Below are positions 1 to 12,739 of a stretch of 64,000 nucleotides of DNA, piece by piece. The stretch comes from Dreissena polymorpha (lineage: Eukaryota; Mollusca; Bivalvia; Myida; Dreissenidae), in assembly GCF_020536995.1 (NCBI RefSeq), contig NC_068362.1:97151085-97215084 (forward strand). Direction: 5' to 3'. The notes beneath the pieces were generated by a model. That model had not been told where the DNA came from and did not search any database. It was given only the letters and a program-made list of their open reading frames with translations. The position numbers and the translations under genes were made by a program. Each line of letters begins with the position of its first letter. Position 1 is the stretch's first letter.

Positions 1-164
1 AACTCTCGGATAAAAAAAAAGAGAAAAATATTGACACACTTACAGTAATAATTACAAAGTCTGGTGTACTCTCAGAGATGGTCAGTCTTGACCCCTAACT
101 TTCTATGTTTAAGGAAAGCCTGGTGAAATTAAAAGGTGACATCTGACAATCCAATATGCCTTAC

Positions 165-1497
165 CCTGCCTAAAATCTTGCAGCATCTGGTCCAGTTTGT
201 GGTCATCAAAAACAAACAGAAGATGGTGTTGGTAATATTTGCAGATGGTTTTCAATGGGGTGTTATCATCAGGGTCTATCAATGCCAGATCCTTAATGTT
301 CAATAGAGCAACAATGTTTTGTTTGCTGTTCTCATACACTGGTATTCGGCTATAACCTTTTTTCATGATCTCACTCATGGTTTCAAAGCTGAGAATGTCA
401 TTATAATCCAACATGAAGACATCTTCAATAGGTGTCATAATATCCGAAACTGTCTTTTTTGTTAATTCTAAAGCTCCCGATATAATGGCAACTTCGCCGT
501 CATCCAAACGACTGACATCTTTTGTAACTTTAATAAGTTCTTTAAGCTTTTCTCGATTATATACTTGTCCAATTTCCTTACCAAGAATTTTATCAAGTAA
601 CAAACTGATCGGAAATGAAAGAGGAAACGTCACTATCATGAAAAAGTATGTGATGAACCTAGATTTAGCTCCAATAGCTAATCCATGTCTTGAACAAATG
701 GCCTGAGGAACAATTTCACCAAATATCACAATGAAAGCTGTTGCACCTATAACAGCTATCAGTCCACTTGTAAGATTATCTAACAAAATTGTCAAACTGT
801 TATTGACAAGAACATTCCCAAGCAACAATGTACATAACAGATAATTCCCTTTCTTTCTAATTGGGGCAATCACTTTGGCATATTTTTTTTCACTTGATTT
901 TCCGCAACTAGCTATTATTTTCAGCTCGGTTTGATCGAGTGACATCAAACCCAGATTCAGTCCACTGAAGAGTCCAGACATGGATAACAGTATCAGGATA
1001 AATATTATTTGAAGCCAAACTGGCATAAAGGTCTTAGAGGCTTTTTGTACCGCAAATTTCAAATATAAACTGTCTCCTTGATGAATCCATGAGATGTCCT
1101 TGCCTTTGATATGCTTTATGCACACATAAAAAAATTGATTTTCTTCTGTGACATGATCAAGCTGAATGTTTGAGACACCTGTGCTGCTCACATTTAGACC
1201 GTCAATGTTGATGGTAAATTTCTTTGATATTTCACCGTGTTCTTCGCAGGACTCGCCTCTGTCATGTCGTTTCATAGTAAAAGCAACCTCGGTATCTGAT
1301 TGGAAATTTCGGCCAACTAGGAGAAGCTTTTGCTCCTTGCCAGCCGACAGGATAAGGTGTCCATTTGGATCCCGCTGAACCGCCGTGGCTATTAAGCCCA
1401 GCGCTTCGACTTCTGTTGATATCGTTTCCGAATGCACATGTAAAACACATGAAATGAATGTCATCAAAAGTAAACAAATCCAACTGGAGTCGGCCAT
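165..1497 (-). CDS. CNNM: CNNM-family (cyclin M) Mg2+ transport protein, first coding exon
   Basis: This exon encodes residues 1-444 of a CNNM protein, a plasma-membrane family linked to Mg2+ efflux and homeostasis. The translation shows a signal peptide (about 1-23), an extracellular domain (about 24-157, with a possible N-glycosylation site NVS at 103), and a DUF21/CNNM membrane domain. Hydrophobic segments lie at about 159-180, 219-240, 245-266 and 281-302, and the family motif GEIVPQA is at 260-266. A cytosolic CBS module starts near 350 (SDIMTPIEDV). Coding stops being CNNM-like at a splice donor (GGCAGG|GTAAGG on the minus strand, GT at 164-163). The open frame runs on to about 109, but that part is intron. 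The donor splits a Gly codon (phase 1). The ATG at 1497-1495 directly precedes the signal peptide. The second CBS domain and the cNMP-like domain must lie on exons left of the window. Family assignment is firm; the paralogue (CNNM2 or CNNM4 type) is not resolved. Confidence 0.95.
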
Positions 1498-3093
1498 TTC
1501 CCAATAATAAGAATTAGATGCAGGATGGCATATTGGATTTGGGATCCAGATGTATATGGTATATTGTGTACTACGTCATGAACAGTGCAGTATGCTTATT
1601 TTGCGGCACTAATTCGATTGCGATACGAATGTCATGAAGCCCTATGAAGAACTTTTCGCTGATTTGTAAGTCGTTACTGCGTTATATAAGAAATGTATAA
1701 GAAATTAACCACTATTAATTTGACTTAAACGATTTTTTTGCAGGATCATAACGGATCCTTACTGATACGAATCCTTGTACAATGGCGTGTACGGTTTTCA
1801 TATGAATAAAGAACTAATGGAACCTTCTCAATCTGGATCAAGTCAAAAATGGAGGGCGTACGCTATTTATTGCATCAAGTAACGCATGCAATTTTATTTA
1901 TCTATGGCCACACCATCTTCGAAGGTTATTATAATAGTTTAATAGCATGGGGGAAATAATGAGACCCTATTAATTTGCGTTCAGACAACGTCCACATTGT
2001 GCTTATACTGTTACACTCTGGGTTGATAAAGGTTTGACGCCTTAATTTAATCTGTCTACAATATCAATCAAGTATTTGTGCGGTCTTAATTGATTCATAG
2101 ATGTTATTGACCCTGAATAATCTGCAGAGTCAACATATATATGCAGCTATTTGTTCTTAATTGCTTGGTAAACGTAACGATTCCCAATTCACATGCTTCC
2201 AAAAACTGGCACTGGGAAGAATTGAAAAGCGTTGAAGAACTTATAAACCCCATATACATCAGCATTAAAATCGTACGTATACGCCAGTTTTTAATTGATG
2301 GACCCTTTTATCTGCACTCAATTAACATTCACATGCGTTTATGCGATCTGAATTGCATTTTTATTGGACCCTATCAATTCGTGTCCATTCAGAACCTGAG
2401 AATTTTCATTTGAATGCTTTCTAAACACATGCAGATTAATGAGGCTGCATTGGTTTGCCGTCGCAATTAAACCAATGTTAGAACCTATGACCGTTTAATC
2501 ATCAATGATGCGTGCACTTGACGCAGATTGACAGGGGTCAGGGGTACATTACTTAAGCAAATGTGTATTTAAATTAGCGCGGTCCAGAGAAATAGTCAAA
2601 CTGGATATGGATTTAGGCCTTCATTATTAGTTCTCCGTGGCAATTAAACCTTTATGAGAACCTGATAAGATTCTTTTTAAGCAGATGATAGGGGGCTAAT
2701 GACGTATTTAATGCAATAAAGAACGTATCAGAAAGTATTCCCTCGATGCAGTTTGATTGGGGTCCATTTTTCTGAAATGCATTTCTATACTGCATAAAGA
2801 CCAAAATAACAATATGCAAATTCCAACGGGTTTCATATGTTTTAAATCGTAATTTAAACATAATAGTACATGTGAAAATTATACGGTTGCAGATAAAAAG
2901 AGGTTGAGTAAATAAAGTTAATCACACAAAATATGTTCAGGTTCGTTATGTAAACAAACAGCGTTCCGGAGAATACAGCCACCAAAATAACACACATATT
3001 TTGATGACGTAATACACACAAGGTTAAACACTTGTTTGTAGTATTCGTTTTACTATTAATAGTTTGGTCTGCATCTATCACTGTATTTCACAA
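1498..3093. other. 5' flank of the CNNM gene and intergenic DNA
   Basis: No gene is recognisable here. The first few hundred bases should contain the CNNM 5' UTR and promoter; a TACGTCA CRE-like word occurs near 1572, and no TATA box stands out. From about 1950 to 2850 there is a loose degenerate repetition of phrases such as GGACCCTTTTAT / GGACCCTATCAAT and GCAATTAAACC...AGAACCT, which looks like old diverged repeat DNA. Confidence 0.4.
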
Positions 3094-3524
3094 TAGATCA
3101 GTTCACGCGTGACGTCACGCGCACCTGCACCTGCGTGGGGAGAAATAGAGCGTGATCGGTTTTTTAAACGATTATATTTAGATTTTATTTTTCAACATGC
3201 CAACAAGTTGTTCTACTTTACTGAAACAAATAAGATTGAACACAATGAATAAATATATCAATTCCAAATAAAAAACATTTACAAATTAACCATAATGGTA
3301 TTTGTCTGGGCAGGGACCTATACCCTGGTCCGGGAAAACTAGCATGTTGACACATTAAATAAACATTTAATTAAATTAAATGCAATAGTTTTCATTTGAT
3401 TGTTTGCATCAATCTTAAAATCGTTTAAGCCTTTGTATTCCGGTGTTTAATTGCCCCTTTGTTCTGCCTAATCCGATTATCTCGTTTTGATCAGATATTG
3501 TCCAGACCTAACTAACAACATGTA

Positions 3525-5232
3525 GTGCGTTCAGTTACAGCGAACGTTCGCTATAGTTCGCGAACGGTCGCGAACGTTCGCTACTGAACGCTCGGTTCGC
3601 CGCGAACGTTCGCGAACCGAAGCGAACCCTCTTGGGAGGTAGTTCGCTATAGTTCGCTAGCGAAACCAAGATGGCGGACAAATAAATATGTTGTATTTGT
3701 TCAGTGTAACTTCGATATTGTTTCCCTTTTTTTGTAGTACAAAAATGAATTGAACAATACACAAAGTGTATATGAGGTTTTTGGGATTCCGATAATGACG
3801 TCGCGTTTGCGCATCCTCAAATTTTGGCCGTCAACACTGCGGCCATTCTGCTTTTGTTTGCGTTTGATGATCCGCATCGTGATAAGATTTCAATCATATT
3901 CGCGACCCTTTTTAAGAACAACAAAACACTCAGAAATTGAAATTCTTTCAGATTAAATAGAATCCAATGAATGAACACAAATAATGACGAAAACAAACAA
4001 CAAATTGATTGATTTTATGTAATCAACATAAAGAAACTATTTGAACCTATATGTCCGTAAAAACTTACCTTGTTGCAGATTAACTAAATCCTCTTGATAC
4101 ATGTAAATGTTTTTATTTAATTGTTCACACCAATTTTGACACTCCTTATTTCAGCATGTTTAACCACCCATTGTTTAATTGCCCCTTCATTACAAACCGA
4201 TTATCTCGATATGATCGGATACTGTCCAGACAATTACTAAGAAAACAGGGTGTCATAAACCCAGGGACCTATATTTGTATGACTCAGTATGGGGTCATTA
4301 ACCACATGTGCCTGGTCATTAAACACAATTTATGATACCTCCGTGTCATCTCTTGGCATATTAAGCCAAACACTTAACAGTTGCTTTAATAAAACATTTG
4401 AACATATTTAAAAAATAGGCGTACATTTGTCCGAAATGGATTAACAGGAACTATTAAGTATGTATATTAACCAGTTTAAACATAACACTTAAGTGTTTTA
4501 TAATGAAATACATTTAAAATATTGTACAAATTTACTGCTACACAAGTATCGTATTTAACGGGTACCTGCAAATGTAAACTCCGATGTAATAACGTGTAAA
4601 GATCGTGCGTTTTTGCAGTGTTCGAAACATCATCGTGAAAACAAGCAATCGCGTTTGATCATAATACGGATATAAAATACTTGGGTAAAATAAATGTATA
4701 GATTATGGTATAATAAAATGCCAGATTTGTATCCCTCATTATCACTACAAAAGAGTTTTCAATATAGATGTGCATTCAAAGACAGTTCAATTCGCAAAAT
4801 ATGAAGGTGTTTTTTTCCATTTGAATGCTAAAATTTATTAATATTTTCATTAAATGTAAACGAAACGAAAATTCATTCAATGTAAAAGAAAATTACAACT
4901 ACATTTGAAGATTGTAATGTATTGCGCTATTTTAGGGCTTAGTTTTATAACTGATTCAATGCACCTCTTACACTAAATTTCGATCGCTAATGAAAAATAA
5001 CACTATCGCATCCACACCACTTATAATTATAATCAAATTATTATAGGCTTTTTTATTTTTGAAATATCTGTTAGATAAGTACTTTCTGTGTTATTAGCGA
5101 TTTCCGCCATCAACATCGCAATTAATTTTCTGGGAGCCGCCATCTTGAAACGTTCGCGCCGAACTTATCGTTCAATAAGACCGAATCGCAAACGAACCAT
5201 CATTGGCGAACGTTCGCTGTAACTGAACGCAC
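3525..5232 (+). mobile_element. Nested TIR element with GCGAACGTTCGC-rich ends, TA-flanked
   Basis: The ends are perfect 27-bp inverted repeats starting GTGCGTTCAGTTACAG and continuing into GCGAACGTTCGC. Inverted similarity continues less perfectly for about 140 bp and includes AAGATGGCGG near both ends (about 3668 and 5141). A TA lies immediately outside each end (3523-3524 and 5233-5234). The flanks join to ACATG-TA-ATGGTGTCAT, which matches the uninterrupted relatives. The interior from about 3990 to 5100 is homologous to the interior of the host element, so two related elements with different termini are nested. No coding potential is seen. Confidence 0.8.
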
Positions 5233-5701
5233 TAATGGTGTCATATATAACACTAGGGCTGCTAACACTAGGTGGCAGATGACAGTCTGGTCATTAAACG
5301 CAATTGATGATGCCACCATGTCTTCATTCTGGTAGTAGTAAGTAACTAGGCAGTTGGTTGCATAAATTTACCGCCGACATACTTAAATTAAGTTATTTAA
5401 GTTGCTTAAATTAGATTTGTTACATATTGTACAAATTTGAAGTCTATAGATTATCGGAAATTAAACACGGTAAAGACACAAGCCCGTTTTATTTAAAAAA
5501 AAAAAGTATTTATGAATTATAAAATGTAAATAAAAAATATTTAACGTATTTAGCGGGCATCGGTTAATTATAAATACGTCATTCCGTATGAAGATGTAAT
5601 GTTACGGCAATGCACGAAATACATAAAAACAAGAAATTACGTTTGACATCATGGGGGTAAATAATAATGAAACAGTATGTATATATTATATTATATTATG
5701 T

Positions 5702-5844
<143 letters not shown>

Positions 5845-6658
5845 TAAATGTTAGATAGTTGTCACTCCTACTAGATCTCTATAGTAACGAGTTTACAATA
5901 TACATGAATACACAGTTCAATTTGCATCATGTGAGGTTGTGTTTTTCAGTTGTATGTTAATATTCCTCAACTCATTCTCTGAACAACACCCATCCAAATT
6001 AAAATTACATGTAAATACAGTCATGCACTTCGCTTTTAATAGGGCTTTGCAGTACGTTTATTTTCAATGAAACACTGACACATTCTATCACTTATTTTTT
6101 ATTACTCTAGTTTACGCTTGCAATTGATAATTATAATTTTATAATTAGATGTATCATTATTTTTATTGAAGCTTTTCTGCAAATGATTATACGGCTAATG
6201 CATAGAGCTCTTTGTTGTGTCGAATTGTCTGTCGTTCAGTCTTCAGACAATCTTAATTACTTTGGTGCTAATGACGCGTTCTTTTAAAATGCAAATAAAT
6301 GTGTTAATGCATTCTGTTGGCATTAAATATTATAATTTTTTAAATATTATTTAAGTTTTGTTTTTTTAGTTTCTTTTCGATTTATTGACTAAACAAGTCT
6401 CGTTATCCATATGCTTTGCGTTAAGCTGTAAGCAATGCTTTTGACTACCAGTGCATTTCGCATGCGCGAAAATCAGGAATCAAAACAATAACAATGAACT
6501 GGTCTATGTACGTAAAAATTATTTTGTTTCGTGAAAATAACAATGCCGCGACGTTCATGTACGTATTAAGTTAACAGCATTCGTGATACATCGACCACCG
6601 CCGGAATCGAACGCACACTGATGCAAAGTGAGTTGACCAGGAGGTAGAATCACGTGCC

Positions 6659-6735
6659 AGGGTACATTTAAGTATACTTAAGAGTACCAGGGGTACATTT
6701 AAGTAGTACCCGTGCCGACAATGACCAATCGCGAG
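6659..6735 (+). mobile_element. MULE-like MITE, right-end fragment (A)
   Basis: The segment matches the right terminus of the MITE family that is complete at 11204-11665: GGTACATTTAAGTAGTACCC followed by GCCGACAATGACCAATCG. No left terminus lies nearby, so this is a truncated copy. The 70 bp just left of it (about 6585-6650) contains a GTTCGATTCC box-B-like word on the minus strand, a hint of tRNA-derived sequence, too weak to annotate alone. Confidence 0.7.
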
Positions 6736-6739
6736 CGTT

Positions 6740-7400
6740 GATTTTATATCACAAAATAAGGTTTTTAGCATTAAAATTCACCTTGATAATCGCCAAATTA
6801 AAAATAAAATCAAACTAGGAGGGGAGGCCCCTCCCACACCCTCCCTGGTTGCCCCCCGTCAAATATTCCTGCGTACGGTCGTGGAAATACAATTGAACAC
6901 GGCGTTTAATTCAACTAAAACAAAAGAACGAACGAAATAAGTAACAAACGGAAAATAACAGCAAATAATACGCAAAATGAAATTACAACAAACAAACGCA
7001 TTTCATAGACATAAACAAGTGTTTCTCATACAACATAGTACGCTCTTTTTGTACTACAATTAAATGGAAATTATACACAGCTACCTACCATATCAAGTGC
7101 CACGTCAAAACTTTAATGTATTTTAATAAAACTACATATTCTCGAATTATTAATGAAATAACTTCTGGTGCATTAGTATAGTTTTGTTCCCTAAAACTAT
7201 GAAAACGTTTATATAGCACCAGCAGGGACGCGTGTCGCGAGAATCTATAATGGTTGTATAATCATTAAGTATAAGATGCATATAAAGAACAACTATGTTG
7301 TGTTTTGGGGAGTTTTTATTGACTTGTGCAATTTGTGTGGGCGTACGTTAAAAATGTCGAGTTTTACTGCATTAATTTGGTGCAAAAGTTACTGTTACTG
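6740..7400. other. Intergenic, nothing recognised
   Basis: This AT-rich stretch contains no coding signal, RNA gene or clear repeat that I can identify, apart from a short C-rich patch near 6825-6860. Confidence 0.4.
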
Positions 7401-7401
7401 T

Positions 7402-7500
7402 AGTTTTAGTATATTTACCGTACCCGGGCTCGTGTCAGTATACCTAAGAGTACCCAGGGTACGTGTAAGTAGTACCCGAGCCGACAATGACCAATCGAGC
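7402..7500 (+). mobile_element. MULE-like MITE, right-end fragment (B)
   Basis: From TATATTTACCGTACCCGG to GACAATGACCAATCGAGC this matches the right third of the family member at 11204-11665. The left part is missing. Confidence 0.75.
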
Positions 7501-7749
7501 TCCACGAGCAAAATTAACAAGTAAATCAGCACCTTCTGAAGTCTTAAGCTTCAATCATTGGTGTGAAATTCATACGTCAGCAATTTCTAGATCTTCGACA
7601 CCCCGTATCAGTTGCTTTCATTTGCTGCTTCTCTTTTCTTGGCCAATCAAAAGACGTTTTACATCAACCAGCGATCATTGTGTCACACCGGTCTTACTGA
7701 CCTGTGTGAATGCGCGCTAAGCATTGTGGGAAACGGACTTTTTTCCATC

Positions 7750-7789
7750 ATGGCGTTGGTAAACATAATAAACACGGAAGTGAAAAATG
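7750..7789 (+). CDS. Candidate short first coding exon (unidentified)
   Basis: An ATG in good context (CATCATGG) follows a moderately GC-rich stretch containing GCATTGTGGGAAACGG, of the kind seen in compact promoters. It opens a 13-codon frame (MALVNIINTEVKN) ending at a possible donor, AAATG|GTAATT. I could not recognise the peptide and found no matching downstream exon. It may be chance or the first exon of a gene that I cannot assemble. Confidence 0.2.
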
Positions 7790-7799
7790 GTAATTAATT

Positions 7800-8892
7800 A
7801 TTATCAAAAACAGGCCCCATCAAACCGGGCCAGCTGTAATATATATTTGGATGCAGTTTGTGCTTCAAAAGGAGCAACTTTTTATGTCAGTCTATTGTTT
7901 GTAAGAATCACTAAACACGTAACTTAGACTAACTAAACACGTTGCAAGACTGTATCTTCGAAATAGTAAATAAATCTTAATCATAAATACATATTTATAA
8001 TTAAATACATGCTGAAATTTGAGAACGTAAACGATTTAAAATAAACGCTGTGAACATAACAAGGAATCTTACATGTAGGCCTAATGTATGAGAGGATTAA
8101 TCAGGGATAAAATAAATGGAGTTCGAAGGATCTAACATTTTGAGGAGGACGTCATGGTATCTTGGACATTTGGCACTTTCATATATATATTTAGTAGATA
8201 CTGAAAATGCTGAATGTTGTCAGATTGTCTAAGTGTCACTGAGTGTCTTAGTTTAATTTATTAGCCCAAGTACATGTAGTACTTAATAAATGATTTATAA
8301 GTCTTACCTGAAATTGAAGTATATTATAAAAATTTATTGTCTCTTATCTTATCCTGACTAAGGATTATAAAGTTTAAAATGTTTGTATTATATTGTATAA
8401 TTGAAATGTGATACTTTGAAGAGAAGAGAGAATGACCTTAATGTTGAAACTGTAAAAAAATCTAATTATTTCCTTCTTTAGACTTTAATCATGTTTAGAG
8501 AATGACCTTAATTCATTAGAACTGCTATGAATGAATGGACAATAACGCCTATATTTTATGTAGGTGGTACGTAAAGTTTCAAAGTACCAGTAGTACATAA
8601 AAGATCTGGTACATGTACATAAGGTGTTACACCCTAAAATGTTCATGGTATCAGTGTTTCAATAATGTAGTGTTTCTTATTATGTATTGCTTAGGTTGTT
8701 TTGTTTCAAATTTCAAATTTGCATTTATTTTAAAGCATTTTCAGTCATTTTGTGAATTCCATGTTCTTATATTCAAATATTAATTTATGGTCGCTATGGT
8801 GTATAGAATGTTGTCCGCTGGGCTTCGGTTCGATCAATACTTTGGGAGAGTTCTCATTATCGTCTCCATGGACAACAAGTCCTGGTGTACCA
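7800..8892. other. Intergenic, AT-rich
   Basis: No gene or recognised element. A short phrase, AGAGAATGACCTTAAT, occurs twice (about 8427 and 8498), suggesting a small local duplication. Confidence 0.4.
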
Positions 8893-8947
8893 AGTAGAAG
8901 TAGTAGTAGTAGTGGTGGTGGTGGTGATGGTGGTAGTAGTAGTAGTA

Positions 8948-9015
<68 letters not shown>

Positions 9016-9076
9016 TGTTGTTGTTCTTGTTTTAGTTGTAGATAATTAATTAATTAGTAGTAGTAGTAGTAGAAGT
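8893..9076 (+). repeat. (AGT)n trinucleotide array with TGT/GGT variants
   Basis: About 55 near-consecutive AGT-type triplets are broken once by a short GATAATTAATTA-like interruption near 9040. The serine-rich frame across it is a product of the triplet period. It resembles in composition the trinucleotide arms of the large element at 27.3-33.7 kb. Confidence 0.9.
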
Positions 9077-11194
9077 AAGAGTTGTAATGGTTGTGTTTGT
9101 ATTTGTATTGAATTCTGATAATACAACACAATGATGCTGCTGCTAACGATGATGATGATGAATATGATAATGCTGCTGCTGATTGTGATGATGATTATAT
9201 GATGGGACTTTGGTATTATAATAAAATTTGTGAGGTTCAAACACAAAACCTGTTGGATAATAAAACTTCTCATTTTATGACAAAAGAGCTAGATTGTGGA
9301 GAAAAATATAAGTATAAAATCCCTAATAGGAAAGCTACCATTAAAGGGCCATGTGGGCTTCATCAAAAGCAATGCATGAAACAGTTATATCTCTTTCAAA
9401 TGCACTCAATATTGCTGTTCGAATTGATATGCTCAGAAATGCTTCTGGATGGGCGTACATTACACCAATGAGTACTTTCCTTCAGTTATTTCTTTTAAAG
9501 ACACATTAACAACACTGTCGCCCTTAGCAGGAATTCCGTACGCCCCCCCTAAGATGTTCCCTTCCCAGACATTTCCCCCATTTTAGTTTTAGTGCTTACA
9601 TTACCTCCCCCCACCCCACAATTAATTTATAATGGTTTGGTTGAAGTATAATCTTGATTTATTATCAAAATGATTATTTTGCTTATGTAATCTTATATAA
9701 TTAACTTTTTATATGAAGCAGCTTGTTTGTTGTTTTCTTTGGATTAATCATTCATTATTTTTGTTAAACTGTTTAAGGAGTGCATGTAAATCATTAGTAA
9801 GACGTGCATGTTGGTGTACTAGAGGAATACTAGAGGAATACAATGGATATTCTCAAAATCTTACACATGTTGTTTTTAATATAATTAAATAGGATCAATT
9901 GATGAATTAATTCAGTTTGAGTCAACTTGGGCTGGGTTGCGGAACTTTAGTTATTTGTTGTTTTTAATCCAATTAAATAGGGTACTATGTAACTGTCAAA
10001 GAAAATATGCATTCATACGCATATAATCCAAGTATTGGATGTCACTGATATTTTCAATTTTAAGAGTAGCTAATTAAGACTAATTAAAACAGAATTGGAC
10101 TTTCTTGCAAAGTATTTCATTATTAATAATATAATAATATAATAAGCTAATGTTATCAAAACATATTGATATTTAAATAAGTTAACTCAATGATATTAAT
10201 AATATTTAAATTTGCCCCCAAACACTAGGGCAGGTAGATAGGAAGGATTTTTTTTTGGAAAACCAACAGTGTTGTCACTGTTAAATATTTGTAAAGCTTC
10301 TTCAATTTCAGTTTTACATTTTATGACCTGCAACATATTCTATGTTACTTTATTTTACAATGGTAAGTCATTAAAGTGTTATTTATTTTTTTACTTTATA
10401 TAATGTGCTAATCTCATATAATGAATTACTACCCCATTTAACGATGACACCTAATCTAAATTCATTAATACAATAGTTATAATTGTTTTATTGTAACATA
10501 CTATTCCACTAAAAATGACCACCATAGAACATTAATGCTGTGCTTTTACTAAATTTTTCATTGATCTCAATTATTTAAAGAAAAAAATCTATCAGGCACG
10601 TATAAAAAGATATATAATTAGGGTGTCAAAATTTAACAAACTGAACAAGTCAATTTGAACTTCTCTTGCAATGCAAATGGAGCCACTTGAAATATCAAAT
10701 TGTTCCCATACTAGTCGGCAATATAGCTATGACATTGTGTCTATTCATAACATGCATCTGACACACCTTCTGAAACTTTTTAAGCGGTTTTGAAAACGCT
10801 ATACTATTGCAAACTTTCTTCAATAAAGGATACATGTTGTTATACAACCGAAAATGAAAGTACAGTTTAAAAACAATGAATAAAGAGCGAAATTGTTGAA
10901 AACTAACGAAAATTTTAATTGATACTAACATAAGACCGTAAGACTGAACAAAGTAAAACTTAACTTTTAAATCATTGCATGAATGTTTACTTATAAAGCA
11001 AATTCTTCATTCATCCGCGGACTTCTTTGTGTCGTAGTCATAAATGCCTCCAAATGGAGGTGCGTGATGCGTCTAAGTATAGAGGTGACAATAACGTAGT
11101 GACGTCACCATCTATGTAAAGAATGACCAGCGATAGGTAAAGCATTTAGGATCACGTGATTAAGTGGGCGGAGCGATCATCGTCCAGGCGTCAT
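9077..11194. other. Intergenic, AT-rich
   Basis: Small GAT/GCT triplet tracts sit at about 9130-9195. Otherwise I see no gene, RNA or bounded element. Around 11040-11150 the sequence is less AT-rich with TGACGTCA-like and CACGTG-like words, which could be regulatory, but no gene start is visible beside it. Confidence 0.35.
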
Positions 11195-11203
11195 GTCAAT
11201 TAC

Positions 11204-11665
11204 GCTCGATTGGTTATTGTCGGCTCGGGTACTACTTACATGTAACCCGGGTACTGTAAAGTATACTTACATTTACCCCGGGTACGGTAAAATACTCAAA
11301 CGTACCCGGGAATTTTAACGCTAAATCGGTCGCTGTCGGCTATTTTTTTAAAAAATAATTATGTTCACATTTATTGCAATTTTCTGTTAAATGGACTCAT
11401 TATTATCGGAATTCTTACTAAAATTTCTTGTCGATGCAGTTTTTTTCTCAAAAGAGATGTTTGTTTAAGATATACAATATCGTTTTACGGTAATTGGTTG
11501 CGCGTCTTACAACATCGGATTTTGGCGGGAATACAACTCGGGTACAGTCTAATATCAACCGGGTACGTTTAGGTATATTTACCGTACCCGGGGTACATGT
11601 AAGTATACTTAACGGTACCCGGGGTAAATGAGAGTAGTACCCGAGCCGACAATGACCAATCGAGC
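11204..11665 (+). mobile_element. MULE-like MITE, complete copy (C) with 9-bp target duplication
   Basis: The left end reads GCTCGATTGGTTATTGTCGG and the right end is its inverted counterpart ending GACAATGACCAATCGAGC. The inverted similarity is long, running through several CCCGGGTAC-type motifs. Both sides carry the identical 9-bp direct repeat GTCAATTAC (11195-11203 and 11666-11674). A 9-bp duplication is characteristic of Mutator-like elements. At 462 bp with no protein it is a MITE. Confidence 0.85.
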
Positions 11666-11674
11666 GTCAATTAC

Positions 11675-12285
11675 TGATCGGGGATGTGTGTACAAGGGGA
11701 TAAGAAAACATTGCATCGGGGCTTATCTCTTTATTAACTGTGCAATAAATAAGCACTACCGGGTAATCCACTTATTTATCTGGGACATTAGAACACATCT
11801 GTACTTTTGGGAAAGTGTACTGTGGGCCCTTTAATGAGAGAAAAAATTCAGACGTGTGTGTATTCCAGAGTTTAGTTACAGGTCCTACTTGCCCCTTCAT
11901 GAGGTCATAATTGTAGCTCGAACCGCCCCTGTGACCTTTCAGGGGAAAATATTTAATTTTGAGCCAAAGTAGGTCAAATTTACCCCGGCAACCCGGGTAT
12001 TCGCCAAAGAATTTTGTGTTTTAAGAAAGCTCAGTGCACGCTTGTCAATAAGACTTTAATGTGCCCTGGAACGTGTGATGATGATCTGATGTGGATTATG
12101 TTGAGTGTATTGTAGGTGGGTGATGTGCATATGCCTGGTCTGAAGTGGGAGGGTCGGTCAACTTGTTCGCGTCCGTTAGTTGTAAAATGCAGTTGCGTTG
12201 AGTCGGTTCTCAGAGTGTTGAATGTTACATAAATGTATCATGGGTGTTGTGGAGGTGAGCTGTGGATGGTTATGTATGGTATATA

Positions 12286-12286
<1 letters not shown>
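11675..12286. other. Intergenic; carries one copy of a diverged 110-bp duplication
   Basis: No gene recognised. The segment at about 12108-12220 (containing TTGTTCGCGTCCGTTAGTTG) is a diverged copy of about 12635-12742 (TTGCTCGCGTCCGTCAGTTA), in the same orientation on the other side of an AAT microsatellite. Confidence 0.4.

Positions 12287-12348
<62 letters not shown>
12287..12348. repeat. (AAT)n microsatellite
   Basis: About 20 AAT triplets with one short interruption. Confidence 0.95.
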
Positions 12349-12349
<1 letters not shown>

Positions 12350-12739
12350 AAGCTTTATTTACAGAAGGTAACACATAAAGAGAATGACACATTATACATA
12401 TTATGCAGATGAATCAATACTTTTTTACAATGTGGCCTTCTTAAAATAACATACACTGATAGGTCTATAATAAGTAAAACATTCAAACAATATTTTCTTA
12501 CACCAATACATAACACACATTTTGCCTTTTAGACAGACACACATGAAATATCATTGATTAGAAAAAACAACAACAACAACACATGACATATTATTGATTA
12601 GAAAATAGATGTGCTTTATATTGCCTTATATTATGTGGTTGTTGTGTATCTGTCTGGAGCGGAAGTGGAAGGGTTTGTCAGTTGCTCGCGTCCGTCAGTT
12701 AGTCGTAGAAGGCAGTGTCTTTACGTCACAGTTCCAAGA

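Noticed and set aside
109-164. Continuation of the CNNM frame past the donor
   Set aside because: Residues after DFRQG do not fit the family, and a strong GTAAGG donor marks the exon end.
8752-9045. Serine-rich 97-codon frame
   Set aside because: Most of it is the AGT triplet array and the rest has no recognisable content.
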